The translations under genes were made by a program, and so were the position numbers. A DNA stretch of 32,074 nucleotides, from the NCBI GenBank assembly GCA_016932895.1, contig JAFGCA010000054.1, positions 1 to 32,074 on the forward strand, written 5' to 3'. This document shows, piece after piece, positions 16,245 to 23,909 of this stretch. Source of the DNA: Sedimentisphaerales bacterium (GTDB taxonomy: Bacteria; Planctomycetota; Phycisphaerae; Sedimentisphaerales; SG8-4). The first letter of the stretch is position 1, and every line of letters starts with the position of its first letter. Under the pieces are notes generated by a model. It saw only the letters and a program-made list of their open reading frames with translations. It had not been told where the DNA came from and made no database searches.

Positions 16245-16594
16245 ACACGGAATATACCTCGCGGGTCGGTCCACGTGCAATGACAGGGCCTTCATTTCTT
16301 GCCCGTCAGGTATGGCTAATATTGACATAAGTCTTGCAAAAACAATTAGATATGATAATGCACAAAATTTCGAGGGTTGCGCAAACTAGATATATTTTTG
16401 CGCGAAATAGAGTAGGACCAAGTGTCCGCTCCTCCGATAATCAGGTGTAGGTGCTGACGTAGACGGCGTGGCGTACGCGGTTGATTCTCCCGGCCGAGAA
16501 AGGCAGCGTGCGGTTACGCCGAGCAGGTAAGGCATATCGAAACGATGCAAAATACCGGGATGGAGTCCAGAGCCTTGGCAGGGAAGGAGGCGTC
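16245..16594. other. 350-base regulatory gap between the regulator and prepilin genes
   Basis: A divergent gap. Its middle (about 16310-16410) is much richer in A/T than anything around it and holds the right copy of the 21-bp direct-repeat site. A single extra half-site-like TGCACAAAA lies at 16359-16367, 19 bases before the first full half-site. On the minus strand a TTGTTT...TATTAG pair with an 18-base spacer could be a promoter for the regulator, but the match is weak. From 16440 to 16583 I see nothing until AAGGAGG at 16584-16590. Confidence 0.6.
16378..16407 (+). promoter_or_regulatory. Putative XylR/AraC-type operator, right copy
   Basis: Direct half-sites TGCGCAAAC (16378-16386) and TGCGCGAAA (16399-16407), start-to-start 21 bp, as in the left copy. 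The second half-site is identical to that of the left copy and the first five bases of the first half-site also match; both copies have a T just before the first half-site and T-rich sequence before the second. Orientation is the same on the plus strand. It lies upstream of the minus-strand regulator gene (possible autoregulation) and 187 bases before the prepilin-type gene on the plus strand. Confidence 0.65.
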
Positions 16595-17422
16595 ATGTCG
16601 CGGCTGTTTCGTGTGAGACTAAGTGGTGGATTCACGCTGATTGAGTTGTTGGTGGTAATCGGAGTGATCGCGATTCTGATGTCGATCCTGGTTCCGGCGC
16701 TGCACTCGGCACGGGAGCAGGCCAAGCGCGCGCATTGCGCCTCGAATCTGCGATCGATCGGCGAGGGGGTGTACATGTACTCTGTGGAGAATCACGAGAA
16801 GATTCCGAAAGCGGAGTACTACGATACGGCCAGTTGCATACCGACGTGGTCATACCTGGCGTATCAAATCGACAAGACGAAGCCGTTTGGCGAGCATATT
16901 GTCGCAGGGCCCTACAATCTGGCGCACCTGTACGAGACACGGATGATCAGCGATCCGAAGGCGTTTTACTGCGACTCCGTTCCGCTCCAGCCGACAGGCG
17001 CCTCGGCGCCGCAGCGTGTCAGCTACCATTACAACATGTATCATGGGGGCGGATATGCGTGGCCGTGGAATGTCCAGACGGAATATCACACGCACGTCGT
17101 GCGGGTGGGCTACAACTACGTGCCGCAGGTCAAGGATGGTGGGAAGGACTCGGAGGGATACCCGACGATAGCGACGTCCGCGTCGCAGTTGTGGGAGAGC
17201 ACGACAATGTCAACGGACCTGTTGAAGGGGCTCGAGACGTTGCCGCACACCTTGGGGGCGGGCGATGCCAAAGGCGTAAACGTCCTTTATGGCGACAGCT
17301 CGGTGAAATTCAACACGGATCCGGATGCTTTCCTGCCGGAGTTATGGTGGCCCAGTCCGAACAACAGCGATCTCGCGGGTTCGCGTGCGTTTCGTCGTAT
17401 TCTCTCGGAGTTGCAGCAGTAA
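16595..17422 (+). CDS. Prepilin-type N-terminal cleavage/methylation protein (pseudopilin-like)
   Basis: A 275-residue protein. The ATG at 16595 has a strong AAGGAGG six to ten bases upstream. The N-terminus has the type IV prepilin signal [11 protein letters not shown]: cleavage is expected after Gly12, leaving Phe13 as the methylated first residue and Glu17 at position +5, then a single hydrophobic helix. The C-terminal part ends with [15 protein letters not shown], the planctomycete 'H-x9-DG' style ending with DG changed to DS. Such proteins are often encoded next to secreted polysaccharide-degrading enzymes in Planctomycetes and Lentisphaerae, where they may help build a secretion or binding surface structure; that role is inferred. 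It is the first gene to the right of the regulator gap. Confidence 0.9.
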   Translation: MSRLFRVRLSGGFTLIELLVVIGVIAILMSILVPALHSAREQAKRAHCASNLRSIGEGVYMYSVENHEKIPKAEYYDTASCIPTWSYLAYQIDKTKPFGEHIVAGPYNLAHLYETRMISDPKAFYCDSVPLQPTGASAPQRVSYHYNMYHGGGYAWPWNVQTEYHTHVVRVGYNYVPQVKDGGKDSEGYPTIATSASQLWESTTMSTDLLKGLETLPHTLGAGDAKGVNVLYGDSSVKFNTDPDAFLPELWWPSPNNSDLAGSRAFRRILSELQQ

Positions 17423-17666
17423 AGACAGGAGGCGTCTTTCCGGCCGGGGACCGGCTGGCTTGTTCGTAATTCCTCAAGTTCTCGCGGCAGCGCACGCTGC
17501 AGCTTACGTGGCGATGACGAGACTGACATAGGCAGTGGATAGAATGAAAAGAGGAGGATCCGGAGGGCGTTTGGGCATCGATCGTATGCCAGGTTGGAAT
17601 GCTCGTGGGGATTCGACGCGAGAGAACGGCATGAAAGTTGGGGGTATGGAGAAAGGAGTGGTTCAG

Positions 17667-19829
17667 ATGCGACAGTGGATATGGGTGATCGTTCTGGGCG
17701 TGTTGGTGTTCGGTTTGCCTTTGCGTGCAGAATTCAATCTGATGGAGGATTTCGACGTGTTGCCGACGGGTCCGATCGACGGCGTGCAGAGCACGGCGGG
17801 CGGGGTATGGGATACAGCCCCCGAGGACAGCGCGGTGCAGAATGTTTCGCTGTTGCCCGGCGGGGGGCCTACGGATAAGGCGTTGACGGTTCGCGGAAGC
17901 AGTGTTCATGCGTCGCACCTGGATGTAGGGGATCCGGCGATTGTGCCGCACACCTGGATCGAAAACACGGAGACGGGGACGTTTTTCTGTCGGTTCTATC
18001 AGCCGGCAGAGGGACGAGTGTATCACATGCTTGGGATGACGGACGTGATCGGAGACCTGGAGACCGTTTCGTGGGCGTATTGGCGGACGGGCGTGTATGT
18101 GCATAGCGCAGCGGCCGGCCAACCCAAGACAATGTATACGGTGAATGCGTCGGGAGCCTTGGGAGACCCGATTGCAAGCATCGAGGGGGACACGTGGTGC
18201 AACATCTGGTTTGTGGCGAACCAGGTGAATGACACGTTCGACGTGTACCTGACGACGGGGCGGAACGCAGCGAGCGAGAGCGACCTGGTAGTAGGCGGTC
18301 TTTCATTTTTGGGCGTAACGCCCTGGTCGTTGCCTCTGACCGGAATGAATGTTCGCGGACATACGGGTTCGACGGATCTGTACATTGACGACATCTACTG
18401 GGACGGATCAGGCAAGAATCTTGAGAATCCAGCGGCATTGGTAGCTGCTCACGATCCGTCGCCTGCAAACGGTGCCGAAAACGTGGCGCCGGGCGCGATT
18501 TTGAGCTGGACGTTGGGCGATGATCCGTTTAATGACGGCACGCCAAACCCGGGTATTTATCAGCAGGACGTGTGGTTCAGCGTGAGTCCGGGTAGCCAGA
18601 CGCTGGAGAAGATCGCGCAATTGGGCGGCACGGCCACTGCGATCGATCCGGCTGCATATGGCAAGACGCTGGTGCGGGACGCAGAGTATTACTGGCGCAT
18701 CGACACCCATGCCTGGGTGAACGATCCGAATTTCTACGAGGGCGAGCCCTGGATGTTCGAGATGGAGCCGACGGCGCCGATCATGACCGCCGATCCGGTG
18801 GACACGCTGGCCGATATTGACGGCGACGCCCAGTTTGCGGTGGCGGCGTACAATCCGTTCACGGGCGATGGTACTGGGCTTGGCTTCCAGTGGTACAAGG
18901 TGGGCGACCCCGATGATGTTGCACTGAGCGACGGGGCGGACTTCAGCGGAGCGACCATGGCAACACTGACGGTGTTTGGAGTCCAGGTGGCCGACGAGGG
19001 GGATTACTACTGCGAGGTGGAATTGCTGTCGAACAACGCCACCGTGACATCGCAGGCGGCGCACCTCGAGACGAAGCGGCTCGTGGCGCATTGGACATTC
19101 AATGGGACATATGACGACGCCACAGCCAGTGGGTTTGACGCCGATCCGAACGGCGTGGTGCAATACGTCGAGGGCGTGGTGTCGCCGGCGGCGAACGGGG
19201 CCGTGCAGATCGCCGCGGAGAGCGGTTGGGCGACCGCGGGGACGTGGGATCCTTCCGGCATCAGTGAGCAGCTTTCGATCACGGCCTGGGTGAAGCCCGA
19301 CGTCGGCAATCTCTACGGAACGATTATCAGCAAGCGAGAGGAATGGACGAACATGCGCTGGACGTTCCGCATGAACAACACGCGTGAGGTGATCTTCTTC
19401 GACAACGGCAACAACGTGTCTTCGGAGGCGCAGCTGGAGGTAGGTGCGTGGAATCACGTGGCTGCGATATTCGACGGCACAGGCGCCCAGGGCGTCGCGA
19501 GGGTGTATGTCAACGGCGTCCTGGCGGGTGAAAACACCTCGTTCGAGTTGAATCCCGGCGTTGACACGACAGTCCGAATCGGGCACTCGGATGCGGCGAT
19601 CAGCCGGACCTGGCCTGGAGCACTGGATGATCTGCGAGTGTACAACTACGTCCTGGACGAGCTTGCCATCGCGGATCAATACTATACGGTCAGCGGCGAG
19701 AAACCATGCCTGTATCCGATCGACGCGGCATACGACCACAATGGCGACTGCAAGGTGGACCTCGTGGACTTTGAGTCATTTGCGGCAAACTGGTTGCTTT
19801 GCGGGTTGTATCCGACGTGTGTGCCGTAA
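17667..19829 (+). CDS. Secreted LamG protein with Ig-like and dockerin-like domains, copy 1
   Basis: About 720 residues from the ATG at 17667, chosen because AAAGGAG precedes it and a signal peptide follows at once (MRQWIWVIVLGVLVFGLPLRA). Order of domains: a beta-rich N-terminal region to about 255 with two 'YIDDIYWDG'-like ends; a fibronectin/Ig-like segment about 260-370 (YYWRIDTHAWVNDPN); an Ig-like domain about 375-465 (FQWYKVGDP...GDYYCEVE); a LamG/concanavalin-like domain about 470-670 (LVAHWTFNGTYDDA, ITAWVKPDVG, VRIGHSD, ALDDLRVYNY); and a C-terminal dockerin-like calcium loop DHNGDCKVDLVDFESFAANW from about 685. The tail ends in GLYPTCVP. It probably binds carbohydrate at the surface; I see no catalytic domain. 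The 244-base gap before it shows only a small weak hairpin near 17442. Confidence 0.85.
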   Translation: MRQWIWVIVLGVLVFGLPLRAEFNLMEDFDVLPTGPIDGVQSTAGGVWDTAPEDSAVQNVSLLPGGGPTDKALTVRGSSVHASHLDVGDPAIVPHTWIENTETGTFFCRFYQPAEGRVYHMLGMTDVIGDLETVSWAYWRTGVYVHSAAAGQPKTMYTVNASGALGDPIASIEGDTWCNIWFVANQVNDTFDVYLTTGRNAASESDLVVGGLSFLGVTPWSLPLTGMNVRGHTGSTDLYIDDIYWDGSGKNLENPAALVAAHDPSPANGAENVAPGAILSWTLGDDPFNDGTPNPGIYQQDVWFSVSPGSQTLEKIAQLGGTATAIDPAAYGKTLVRDAEYYWRIDTHAWVNDPNFYEGEPWMFEMEPTAPIMTADPVDTLADIDGDAQFAVAAYNPFTGDGTGLGFQWYKVGDPDDVALSDGADFSGATMATLTVFGVQVADEGDYYCEVELLSNNATVTSQAAHLETKRLVAHWTFNGTYDDATASGFDADPNGVVQYVEGVVSPAANGAVQIAAESGWATAGTWDPSGISEQLSITAWVKPDVGNLYGTIISKREEWTNMRWTFRMNNTREVIFFDNGNNVSSEAQLEVGAWNHVAAIFDGTGAQGVARVYVNGVLAGENTSFELNPGVDTTVRIGHSDAAISRTWPGALDDLRVYNYVLDELAIADQYYTVSGEKPCLYPIDAAYDHNGDCKVDLVDFESFAANWLLCGLYPTCVP

Positions 19830-19902
19830 GGGCGGCGAAGGAACAGGTGGCCGAAATGGAGAAAAGCAATACCCAACCCTATAGGATTGGAGGCTGATAA
19901 CG

Positions 19903-22140
19903 ATGAAGTCGATTCAAAGGATATGCATGGTTCGGATACGGCAGTGGTGGCTGGTTGTGGCGATGGGGGTGTTAGCAATGGCGTTGCCCTTGCGGGCGGA
20001 GTTCAATCTGCTGGAGGACTTTGACGGCCTGGAGCTGGGATCGGTGGAGGGCCAGCAAAGCACCGGTGGCGGACTGTGGTCCGTGGCGGAGGCTGGCACG
20101 GATACGCAGCAGGTGAAAGTCGCACCAGAGGGTGAGACGGGCGATCAAGCGTTGTCCTACATTGGCACGAGTGTTCGCGGCAGCCACGTGGACGTGGGGG
20201 ATCCGGCGATTGCGCCGCACGTGTGGATCGAGGATGGCAAGGTGGGAACGATGTTCTGTCGATTTTACCAGCCGGACGTGCCGGAGGCGCGGGCCTATCA
20301 CTGGATTGGTTTTACCGACTTTGCCGGTGACCAGCTTCCCAGTATTGCCACGCAGTACTATCGAGGGGCTGTGCAATTCTACAATCTAGTTGGCAATCCG
20401 ACCGAAATGAACGAAACGGTGCCCCTCGATATCCCTGGCGGCGCCAGTGCGGGCCAGAGGGGCGCTAAGGTGGCGGATATCGACAAGGGCGTGTGGTACA
20501 ATCTCTGGTTTGTGGCGGACAACGGCACGGATACGTACGATGTTTATTTGACAACCGGTCTTAATTCGGCGACGGAGGCCGACCGTGTAATTGATGACAT
20601 TTCCTTCATTGAGGCCCTCTACGAGTATCCGCCGTGGCCTTACCCGCTCAAGGGCGTCAGTGTTCGCGGCGGCAGCGGCACGACGGATTTCTACATCGAC
20701 CACATTTACTGGGACGGCGCAGGCGCGAACCTGAGCAATCCATACGTTGGCGGATACGCCAAAAATCCGACGCCCGCGGACGGCGCGGTGCACGTGCCGC
20801 CCACTACCCTGCTGAGCTGGGATCTGGGCGACATGCCCTTCCAGCCTGGGGTTGCGAACCCCGCGATTCACGAGCAGAAGGTCTACATCAACAAGACCCG
20901 GACGGACCCGAACATGGTCCTATTGGCCACGCTCGACGGCTCGACCACGTCGATGGACCCTTCCGCCTACGGCAGGACGCTGACACGGATTGCTGCCTAC
21001 ACCTGGCGGGTCGACACATATGCCTGGGCGAATGACCCGAACATGTACCAGGGCGGGCTCTGGGAGTTCGAGACGGAACCAACGGCGCCCATCCTTACGC
21101 TGCAGCCTGAGAGCATATTTGTAGATCCGGGCGACGATGAAGAGTTTGTCGTGGCCGCCTACAATCCGTTTACGGGCGATGCAACAGGGCTGGCCTTTCA
21201 ATGGTTCAAGGTGGGCGATCCCGATGACGTTGAGTTGGCGGACGGCGCGGAATTCACCGGCACGGACACGCCGACGCTGACGGTTCTCGACGCCCAGCCG
21301 GGAGACGACGGCGACTACTACTGCGCGATTACGCTGGTGGCGAACAGCGCCGTGACAAATTCGAGTCAGGCCAGGCTCGTGACGAGGCAGCTGGTGGCCC
21401 ACTGGACATTCAACGGGACGTATGCAGACGCCACGACTAACGGGCATGACGCAGATCCAAACGGCGTGCTGCAGTACGTCACCGGCGTCGTGTCTCCCAC
21501 GGCCAACGGCGCGATCCGGGTCGACGCAATGAACGGCTGGGCGACGGCCGGTACGTGGCATCCCTCGGGTGCGAGCAACCAGTTGGCGATCACCGCTTGG
21601 GTCAAGCCCGACGTGGGCGGAGTGTCTTCCGTGATCCTCAGTAAACGGGAAGACTACGACAACATGCGTTGGACCCTGCGAATGCAGACCAGCGGCGAGG
21701 TGTTGTTCTTCAACAATGGCAACAGCCTGGAATCCGCCGCCACCCTGGAAATCGGCGCGTGGAGCCATGTTGCAGCCGTATACGACGGGACTGGAGACGA
21801 AGGCGTCGCGATGGTGTACGTCAACGGCGAACCCTCTGGTGCCCTTGTCGGGTTCACGATGAATCCGGGAGCCGACACGACGGTGCGCATCGGCCACAGC
21901 GACGCGTTGATCAATCAGCCGTGGATCGGGGCGCTGGACGACATCCGCGTATATAACTACGCCGTGGACGTTGTCGAGATCGCGGATCAGTACTACGCAG
22001 TAACGGGTGACACGCCCTGCATCTACCCGATTGACGCTTCGTATGACGTCAACCAGGATTGCAGGGTGGACCTGGTCGATCTGTCCGCGTTTGGAGCCGG
22101 CTGGTTGACTACCGGCCTGTACCCCGATTGCTGCCCATAG
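19903..22140 (+). CDS. Secreted LamG protein with Ig-like and dockerin-like domains, copy 2
   Basis: A 745-residue tandem paralogue of the preceding gene, aligning over the whole length with the same domain order. GGAGG at 19889-19893 serves the ATG at 19903. Signal peptide (WWLVVAMGVLAMALPLRAEF), N-terminal beta region, Fn3-like segment with YTWRVDTYAWANDPN, Ig-like domain (FQWFKVGDP...GDYYCAIT), LamG domain from about 497 (LVAHWTFNGTYADA) and dockerin-like ending DVNQDCRVDLVDLSAFGAGW from about 712. The tail GLYPDCCP matches the GLYPTCVP tail of copy 1. The gap between the two genes is only 73 bases, so they are probably co-transcribed; a hairpin follows this gene at 22183-22213. The role is inferred to be surface carbohydrate binding. 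Confidence 0.85.
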   Translation: MKSIQRICMVRIRQWWLVVAMGVLAMALPLRAEFNLLEDFDGLELGSVEGQQSTGGGLWSVAEAGTDTQQVKVAPEGETGDQALSYIGTSVRGSHVDVGDPAIAPHVWIEDGKVGTMFCRFYQPDVPEARAYHWIGFTDFAGDQLPSIATQYYRGAVQFYNLVGNPTEMNETVPLDIPGGASAGQRGAKVADIDKGVWYNLWFVADNGTDTYDVYLTTGLNSATEADRVIDDISFIEALYEYPPWPYPLKGVSVRGGSGTTDFYIDHIYWDGAGANLSNPYVGGYAKNPTPADGAVHVPPTTLLSWDLGDMPFQPGVANPAIHEQKVYINKTRTDPNMVLLATLDGSTTSMDPSAYGRTLTRIAAYTWRVDTYAWANDPNMYQGGLWEFETEPTAPILTLQPESIFVDPGDDEEFVVAAYNPFTGDATGLAFQWFKVGDPDDVELADGAEFTGTDTPTLTVLDAQPGDDGDYYCAITLVANSAVTNSSQARLVTRQLVAHWTFNGTYADATTNGHDADPNGVLQYVTGVVSPTANGAIRVDAMNGWATAGTWHPSGASNQLAITAWVKPDVGGVSSVILSKREDYDNMRWTLRMQTSGEVLFFNNGNSLESAATLEIGAWSHVAAVYDGTGDEGVAMVYVNGEPSGALVGFTMNPGADTTVRIGHSDALINQPWIGALDDIRVYNYAVDVVEIADQYYAVTGDTPCIYPIDASYDVNQDCRVDLVDLSAFGAGWLTTGLYPDCCP

Positions 22141-22182
22141 TGTGACAGACATAGCAGGTTTAGACCACTGCTTCATGAGATG

Positions 22183-22216
22183 CGGGCCCGGTCGGTTGGT
22201 GCTTCCGGGCCCGTTT
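22183..22216 (+). terminator. Likely intrinsic terminator after LamG copy 2
   Basis: A perfect 9-bp GC stem, CGGGCCCGG (22183-22191) with CCGGGCCCG (22205-22213), a 13-base loop and a short TTT after the 3' arm. It lies 42 bases past the LamG copy 2 stop and before the sulfatase gene, splitting the right half into two units. The T run is short, so termination may be partial. Confidence 0.55.
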
Positions 22217-22341
22217 CTCAAGCATTCCTGCCCCGAAGCCGCAGCAGAGTGTTGGAGCCGGCCGCCATTGTGTGTATACTCAAACAAAACCGGGATGTGG
22301 AGGGACTCTCTTCCCGTATCCGCAAGACAAGGGACTGGACT

Positions 22342-23880
22342 ATGCGTAGCATCGGACGTCGAACATTTCTGAAAACCGCAGCTTTGGGCGCAGTGGGCGG
22401 AGTTCTTTCGCTGGGACACGTGTCCCGGGCACAGACACCCGGCTCGAAACGAATGAACCTCCTGCTGCTGCTCGCCGAGGACATGGGACATCAGCTCGGC
22501 TGTTACGGCGACGAGCACGCAAGAACGCCGAACCTCGATCGCCTCGCTTCACAGGGAGTCCGGTTCCACAATGCCTATGTGACCACAGCCTCGTGCAGCC
22601 CCTCACGTGCGAGCATCCTGACCGGCCTGTATCCACAGCAGCATGGCCAGATCGGCCTGAGCGTCAGCTATTCCGAACGAAGAAAGCTGGTCTCCATGAA
22701 ACCCGGCATCACGACCTTGCCGCAATTGCTCACGCGAAGCGGCTATCGCACCGGCGTGTTGGGCAAAATCCACGTCGATGCGCAGGAAGATATCGGTTTT
22801 GACTTCATGCGCGGGTCCGACTCGCTGGGCGTCTCAGAACAGTCGCCCGCAGAGTTGCCCATCGTCCGCGACAATGGCAAAAAGGCTGTGTCGCACGTGC
22901 GATATTCCGCTGACGTCGACCAGATGACACGCGACGCCAAGGACTTTCTCGCTGACGCCAAGGACGCCCCTTTCTTCCTGATGGTGAATTTCTCCGATGC
23001 CCACCTCCCATACTACAACCAGGTGAACGGCTACCCCGCTACGATGCATCAGCCGGAGGAATTCACGAAACCCTTCCCGTTCAGCGGGGAGGATTCGCTC
23101 GACCCAGCCACCCAACGGCAAATGGCCGCGTACTACAATTGCATCGCCAGGCTCGATGCCTCTGTGGGGCAGATCCTCGACGCCCTCGAAAAATCCGGCA
23201 ACGCCAAGCAGACCCTCGTTATCTTCCTCTCGGATCACGGCCCCGGAGGTTTCAGCAAAGGAACTGCCAAACTCACGAATCGCGAAGCCGGGCTCAAGGT
23301 GCCCTTCTTGCTCAGATGCCCCGGGCAAGACGTGCCCGGAACGTTCGCAGGTTTCGTCTCTTCGCTCGACATCATGCCCACGGCGCTCGATGCAGCAGGG
23401 GTGGCGCCCCTCTCTTCCCTGCCGGGCCAATCGCTCCTGGAGGTCCTCGCAGGCAAAGCTCAGCCCCACGAGGAAATCTACGGCGAGTTCAACCGCCACC
23501 TCGACAACAGAATTTGGCCGATCCGCTCCGTCCGCTCCGGCCGCTACAAGTTGATTTACTACGCCTTCGCGGATGTCTATCGGCCGGTGGCAAACACCGA
23601 TGCACAGGCCGGGCGCAGCACGGGACTCCGCAGCGAGTATATCGCCTACGGCCAGATGCCCGAATATGAGTTCTTCGATCTGGCGAAGGATCCTCACGAA
23701 CTGAACAGCCTGGCCGGCGATACGCAATATGAACATGCGTTTCAAGGCTGCCTCGGGAAACTGCGCCAATGGCAGGAAATGGTCGGGGATTTCCTCCTGG
23801 ATCCCCCAGCCGCCGAAAAGGAGCGAAATCTGGCGCGACAGAACATCAGAAAAGTCTTTGGCGACTTGCCCCAGGGCTAA
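22342..23880 (+). CDS. Tat-exported type I sulfatase, heparan N-sulfatase-like
   Basis: About 512 residues from the ATG at 22342; a longer in-frame start would put the Tat motif far from the N-terminus and run through the hairpin region. The N-terminus GRRTFLKTAALGAVGG is a Tat signal. The sulfatase signature CSPSR starts at Cys85, the residue converted to formylglycine by a maturase (none lies in the window). Other active-site marks: LLAEDMGHQLGCYGDEH, where the usual Asp-Asp metal pair reads Glu-Asp, GKIHV with Lys142 and His144, and FLSDHG with Asp298 and His299. 'AEDMG...LGCYGD' openings are typical of sulfatases related to N-sulfoglucosamine sulfohydrolase. It would remove sulfate from a polysaccharide or oligosaccharide in the periplasm. 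The next gene begins 29 bases on, so it likely leads an operon with the GH28-like pair. Confidence 0.9.
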   Translation: MRSIGRRTFLKTAALGAVGGVLSLGHVSRAQTPGSKRMNLLLLLAEDMGHQLGCYGDEHARTPNLDRLASQGVRFHNAYVTTASCSPSRASILTGLYPQQHGQIGLSVSYSERRKLVSMKPGITTLPQLLTRSGYRTGVLGKIHVDAQEDIGFDFMRGSDSLGVSEQSPAELPIVRDNGKKAVSHVRYSADVDQMTRDAKDFLADAKDAPFFLMVNFSDAHLPYYNQVNGYPATMHQPEEFTKPFPFSGEDSLDPATQRQMAAYYNCIARLDASVGQILDALEKSGNAKQTLVIFLSDHGPGGFSKGTAKLTNREAGLKVPFLLRCPGQDVPGTFAGFVSSLDIMPTALDAAGVAPLSSLPGQSLLEVLAGKAQPHEEIYGEFNRHLDNRIWPIRSVRSGRYKLIYYAFADVYRPVANTDAQAGRSTGLRSEYIAYGQMPEYEFFDLAKDPHELNSLAGDTQYEHAFQGCLGKLRQWQEMVGDFLLDPPAAEKERNLARQNIRKVFGDLPQG

Positions 23881-23909
23881 GTCTGCAATGAGAACCGAAG
23901 GAGGCATGG

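Noticed and set aside
16333..16366. dif-like sequence in the A/T-rich gap, given the skew switch
   Set aside because: On the minus strand TGTGCATTAT resembles the XerC arm of dif, but the XerD arm does not match. The match is too poor to claim.
17667..22140. Cellulosome-type scaffold use of the dockerin-like ends
   Set aside because: No cohesin domain is seen in the window, and only a single loop is clear in each protein, so a cellulosome claim is not supported.
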